DNA of 64,000 bases, from positions 372,001-436,000 of the forward strand of contig CALOBR010000001.1 in assembly GCA_942491665.1 (NCBI GenBank). The letters run 5' to 3'. The notes under the pieces were generated by a model. The model did no database searches. It saw only the letters and a list, made by a program, of their open reading frames with translations, and was not told where the DNA came from. Of the stretch, positions 61,590-64,000 are shown one piece after another. Each line of letters starts with the position of its first letter. The first letter of the stretch is position 1. Both the position numbers and the translations under genes were made by a program. This DNA is from CAVQGZ01 sp942491665 (GTDB taxonomy: Bacteria > Actinomycetota > Actinomycetes > Jiangellales > Jiangellaceae).

Positions 61590-62879
61590 CTAGGCCGACT
61601 TCGGGGGACGCCGCTTGCGCGGGCTCTCCTTCTCGCGGGGGACGATCGTCGGCAGCACGTTCTCCCGCACCACCTCGTCGGTGATGACGACCTTCTCGAC
61701 GTCTTCGCGGCTAGGCACCTCGTACATGACGTGCAGCAGCACTTCTTCCATGATCGCGCGCAGCCCGCGGGCTCCCGTGCCGCGCAGCATCGCCATGTCG
61801 GCGATGGCCTCGACGGCCTCGTCGGTGAACTCGAGCTCGACCCCGTCCATGTCGAACAGCCGCTGGTACTGCCTGACCAGGGCGTTGCGCGGTTCGGTGA
61901 GGATCTCGACCAGGGCGGGTCGGTCGAGCGGGCTGACCGAGGTGATGACCGGCAGGCGTCCGATGAACTCGGGGATGAGTCCGAACTTCAGCAGGTCTTC
62001 GGGCATCACCTGGGAGAAGAACTCCGACTCGTCGCGCTCAGCCTTGCCGCGCACCTCGGCACCGAAGCCGAGCCCCTTGCGTCCCACCCGCTGCTCGATG
62101 ATCTGCTCAAGGCCGGAGAACGCTCCCCCGACGATGAACAGCACGTTCGTGGTGTCGATCTGGATGAACTCCTGGTGCGGGTGCTTGCGCCCACCCTGGG
62201 GCGGCACGCTGGCGCTGGTGCCCTCGAGGATCTTCAGCAGCGCCTGCTGCACACCTTCGCCCGACACGTCACGGGTGATCGACGGGTTCTCGCTCTTGCG
62301 GGCGACCTTGTCGATCTCGTCGATGTAGATGATGCCGGTCTCGGCCTTCTTGACGTCGTAGTCCGCGGCCTGGATCAGCTTGAGCAGGATGTTCTCGACG
62401 TCTTCACCGACGTAGCCGGCCTCGGTGAGCGCCGTGGCATCCGCGATGGCGAACGGCACGTTGAGAAGCTTGGCCAGCGTCTGGGCCAGGTAGGTCTTGC
62501 CGCAGCCGGTCGGGCCGACGAGAAGGATGTTGGACTTGGCCAACTCGACCGACTCGTCCTTGACCCGTCCGGCGACGTTGGCGTCGGCGCGCACCCGCTT
62601 GTAATGGTTGTAGACGGCAACCGAGAGGGCCTTCTTCGCGGCCTCTTGCCCGATCACGTACTCCTGCAAGAACTCGTAGATCTCTGCCGGCTTGGGCAGT
62701 CGGTCAGGTGTGGCGTCCGAGGTCTCGTGCAGCTCTTCTTCGATGATCTCGTTGCAGAGGTCGATGCACTCGTCGCAGATGTACACGCCGGGTCCGGCGA
62801 TGAGCTTCTTGACCTGCTTCTGGCTCTTTCCGCAGAACGAGCACTTGAGCAGGTCGCCGCTCTCTCCGATGCGAGCCAC
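61590..62879 (-). CDS. clpX: ATP-dependent Clp protease ATP-binding subunit ClpX
   Basis: AAA+ unfoldase that feeds proteins to the ClpP1P2 chamber. 429 residues. The zinc-binding domain has Cys13, Cys16, Cys35 and Cys38 (CSFCGKSQ and CDECIDLC). GPTGCGKTYLAQTLA is Walker A and IIYIDEIDKVARK Walker B. GAFSGLEQIIEQRVG contains the ClpP-docking IGF-type region, read here as SGLEQII. The start is the GTG at 62879 with GAAGGGGG upstream; an earlier start at 62972 adds unconserved residues. A TACCGT box at 62938-62943 may be its -10. Confidence 0.96.
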   Translation of the reverse strand: MARIGESGDLLKCSFCGKSQKQVKKLIAGPGVYICDECIDLCNEIIEEELHETSDATPDRLPKPAEIYEFLQEYVIGQEAAKKALSVAVYNHYKRVRADANVAGRVKDESVELAKSNILLVGPTGCGKTYLAQTLAKLLNVPFAIADATALTEAGYVGEDVENILLKLIQAADYDVKKAETGIIYIDEIDKVARKSENPSITRDVSGEGVQQALLKILEGTSASVPPQGGRKHPHQEFIQIDTTNVLFIVGGAFSGLEQIIEQRVGRKGLGFGAEVRGKAERDESEFFSQVMPEDLLKFGLIPEFIGRLPVITSVSPLDRPALVEILTEPRNALVRQYQRLFDMDGVELEFTDEAVEAIADMAMLRGTGARGLRAIMEEVLLHVMYEVPSREDVEKVVITDEVVRENVLPTIVPREKESPRKRRPPKSA

Positions 62880-63029
62880 CCGGCGCCCCCTTCGACGTGG
62901 ACAGTGAGTCGTCGCGCGAGGTGCGCGACCGCTCCGCACGGTACCCCGCCGGGCCGACAATGGCACCGGCATATCTGCGAAGCGCCCAGGCGTGTTGCAT
63001 CGAGCCCCCGCCTCGCCGTCGCCGGAGGA

Positions 63030-63635
63030 TCAGGCGGCAGTGCTCGCCTTGCGCGACTCGATCACGGAGTCGACGAGTCCGTACTCCACGGCCTCAGCCG
63101 CGGTCAGGATCTTGTCGCGCTCGATGTCTTCGCGCACCTGCTCCACCGACCGGTTCGAGTGGTTGGCGAGCATCTCCTCGAGCATCGTTCGCATGCGCAA
63201 GATCTCGTTGGCCTGGATCTCCAGGTCAGACGCCTGCCCGTAGCCCGACTCCGAGTACGGCTGGTGGATGAGGATGCGGGCATTGGGCAGCGCGATGCGC
63301 TTGCCCGGGGCGCCGGCAGCCAGCAGGACGGCGGCAGCCGAGGCGGCCTGGCCCATGCACACCGTCCGCACGTCAGGCTTGACGTACTGCATCGTGTCGT
63401 AGATGGCCGTCAGCGCGGTGAAGGAGCCGCCGGGTGAGTTGATGTAGATCTCGATGTCGCGGTCGGGGTCCATCGACTCCAGGCACATCAGCTGCGACAT
63501 GACGGCGTTGGCCACGTCGTCGCTGATCGGGGTGCCGAGAAAGATGATGCGCTCCTCGAAGAGCTTGGCGTAGGGGTCGATACGGCGGAAGCCGTAGGAG
63601 GTGCGCTCCTCCCACTGCGGGATGATGTAGTTCAC
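63030..63635 (-). CDS. clpP2: ATP-dependent Clp protease proteolytic subunit ClpP2
   Basis: Serine protease subunit of the two-ring ClpP1P2 core of actinobacteria. 201 residues. GQAASAAAVLLAAG places the nucleophile Ser99; LIHQPYSE gives His124; a conserved Asp lies near residue 173. MDPDRDIEIYINSPGGSFTAL is the family signature. The AASAAAV sequence, rather than AASMGQF, marks the P2 type that docks ClpX. The start is the GTG at 63635 with GAGGAG six bases upstream. It follows clpP1 by 19 bases. Confidence 0.95.
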   Translation of the reverse strand: MNYIIPQWEERTSYGFRRIDPYAKLFEERIIFLGTPISDDVANAVMSQLMCLESMDPDRDIEIYINSPGGSFTALTAIYDTMQYVKPDVRTVCMGQAASAAAVLLAAGAPGKRIALPNARILIHQPYSESGYGQASDLEIQANEILRMRTMLEEMLANHSNRSVEQVREDIERDKILTAAEAVEYGLVDSVIESRKASTAA

Positions 63636-63654
63636 GGCGTTCTCCTCGGCTGCT

Positions 63655-64000
63655 CTAGTTGGTCTCTTCGCCGACCTGGTTCGCGGTGCGAACGACATGG
63701 TCGACGAATCCGTACTCCTTGGCCTGCTCGGCAGTGAACCACCGGTCGCGGTCGGAGTCCTTCTCGATCTGGTCGACGGTCTGGCCCGTGTGCGCGGCGA
63801 TCAGGTCTGCCATCTGCTTCTTGATGAAGATCATCTGCTCGGCCTGGATCTTGATGTCACTCGCCGAACCACCGAGGCCGCCGGACGGCTGGTGCATCAT
63901 GATGCGCGAGTGAGGCAGGGCGAAGCGCTTGCCCGGCGCGCCGGCGGCCAGCAAGAACTGACCCATGGACGCGGCCAGCCCGGTCGCAACAGTCGCGACG
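63655..64000 (-). CDS. clpP1: ATP-dependent Clp protease proteolytic subunit ClpP1, 5' end cut by window
   Basis: Only the C-terminal 114 residues are inside the window. LAASMGQFLLAAG holds the nucleophile Ser, and RIMMHQPSGGLGG the His. SDIKIQAEQMIFIKKQMADLIAAHTGQ and the SDRDRWFTAEQAKEYGFVDHV tail with its conserved Asp are standard ClpP. AASMGQ marks the P1 type. It is the first gene of the clpP1 - clpP2 pair; the frame continues past base 64000. Confidence 0.95.
   Translation of the reverse strand, partial: VATVATGLAASMGQFLLAAGAPGKRFALPHSRIMMHQPSGGLGGSASDIKIQAEQMIFIKKQMADLIAAHTGQTVDQIEKDSDRDRWFTAEQAKEYGFVDHVVRTANQVGEETN

Overview
The window is high-GC DNA from an actinobacterium (Actinomycetota). 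The signs are strong GC bias at third codon positions, frequent GTG starts, TANNNT -10 boxes placed 6 to 10 bases before start codons (leaderless genes), and a gene order that largely follows, from memory, the M. tuberculosis H37Rv stretch from about Rv2357c (glyS) to Rv2461c (clpP1). Genus cannot be fixed from the sequence. Almost everything is on the minus strand, in long runs of genes joined by 4-base stop/start overlaps. No prophage, insertion sequence, CRISPR array or toxin-antitoxin pair was seen; this is core chromosome with a few lineage-specific insertions.

Layout, left to right. 1-3.3 kb: end of dusB, an extragenic repeat, and a two-subunit sodium/solute symporter. 3.5-8.1 kb: a small membrane protein, glyS, an ABM-domain protein, an SDR epimerase and an AI-2E-family permease. 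8.0-13.4 kb: uppS-recO, a decayed GNAT gene, then leuA with a leucine-rich leader peptide and attenuator-like stems, coupled to a GNAT gene, followed by a nitroreductase. 13.4-24.9 kb: the era - deaminase-like - corC - ybeY - phoH - rsmE - dnaJ - hrcA - hemW - fadD run, with a CIRCE operator before hrcA. 24.9-30.6 kb: lepA and rpsT, separated by a transglutaminase / alpha-E / circularly permuted ATP-grasp operon. 30.6-38.8 kb: holA, comEC, comEA, degV, leuS. 38.8-42.5 kb: an octT-like SGNH gene, a RibD/DHFR-like reductase, a DUF998 protein, an acetyl-CoA hydrolase/transferase, a macro-like protein and tRNA-Ala(GGC). 42.5-48.9 kb: gpgP-like phosphatase, rsfS, nadD, a 42-residue membrane protein, proA, proB, obgE, rpmA and rplU. 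49-56.5 kb: rne, DUF2344, B12-type radical SAM, ndk, DUF4233 and folC. 56.5-61.3 kb: an MFS exporter divergent from a type II (archaeal-like) valS and a GNAT gene. 61.3-64 kb: a gene-poor patch, then clpX, clpP2 and the end of clpP1.

Main themes are ribosome assembly and translation (era, ybeY, rsmE, obgE, rsfS, lepA, rpsT, rpmA, rplU, three aminoacyl-tRNA synthetases), RNA turnover (rne, ybeY, phoH), protein quality control (dnaJ, hrcA, clpX, clpP1, clpP2), amino-acid synthesis (leuA, proAB) and cofactor synthesis (nadD, folC, hemW).

The least understood parts are the ATP-grasp/alpha-E/transglutaminase operon inserted between two translation genes, the radical SAM plus DUF2344 pair beside rne-rplU-rpmA, the non-catalytic deaminase-like protein between corC and era, the macro-like protein beside tRNA-Ala, the structured leaders of leuA and rplU, and the type II valS where a bacterial valS-folC pair would be expected.
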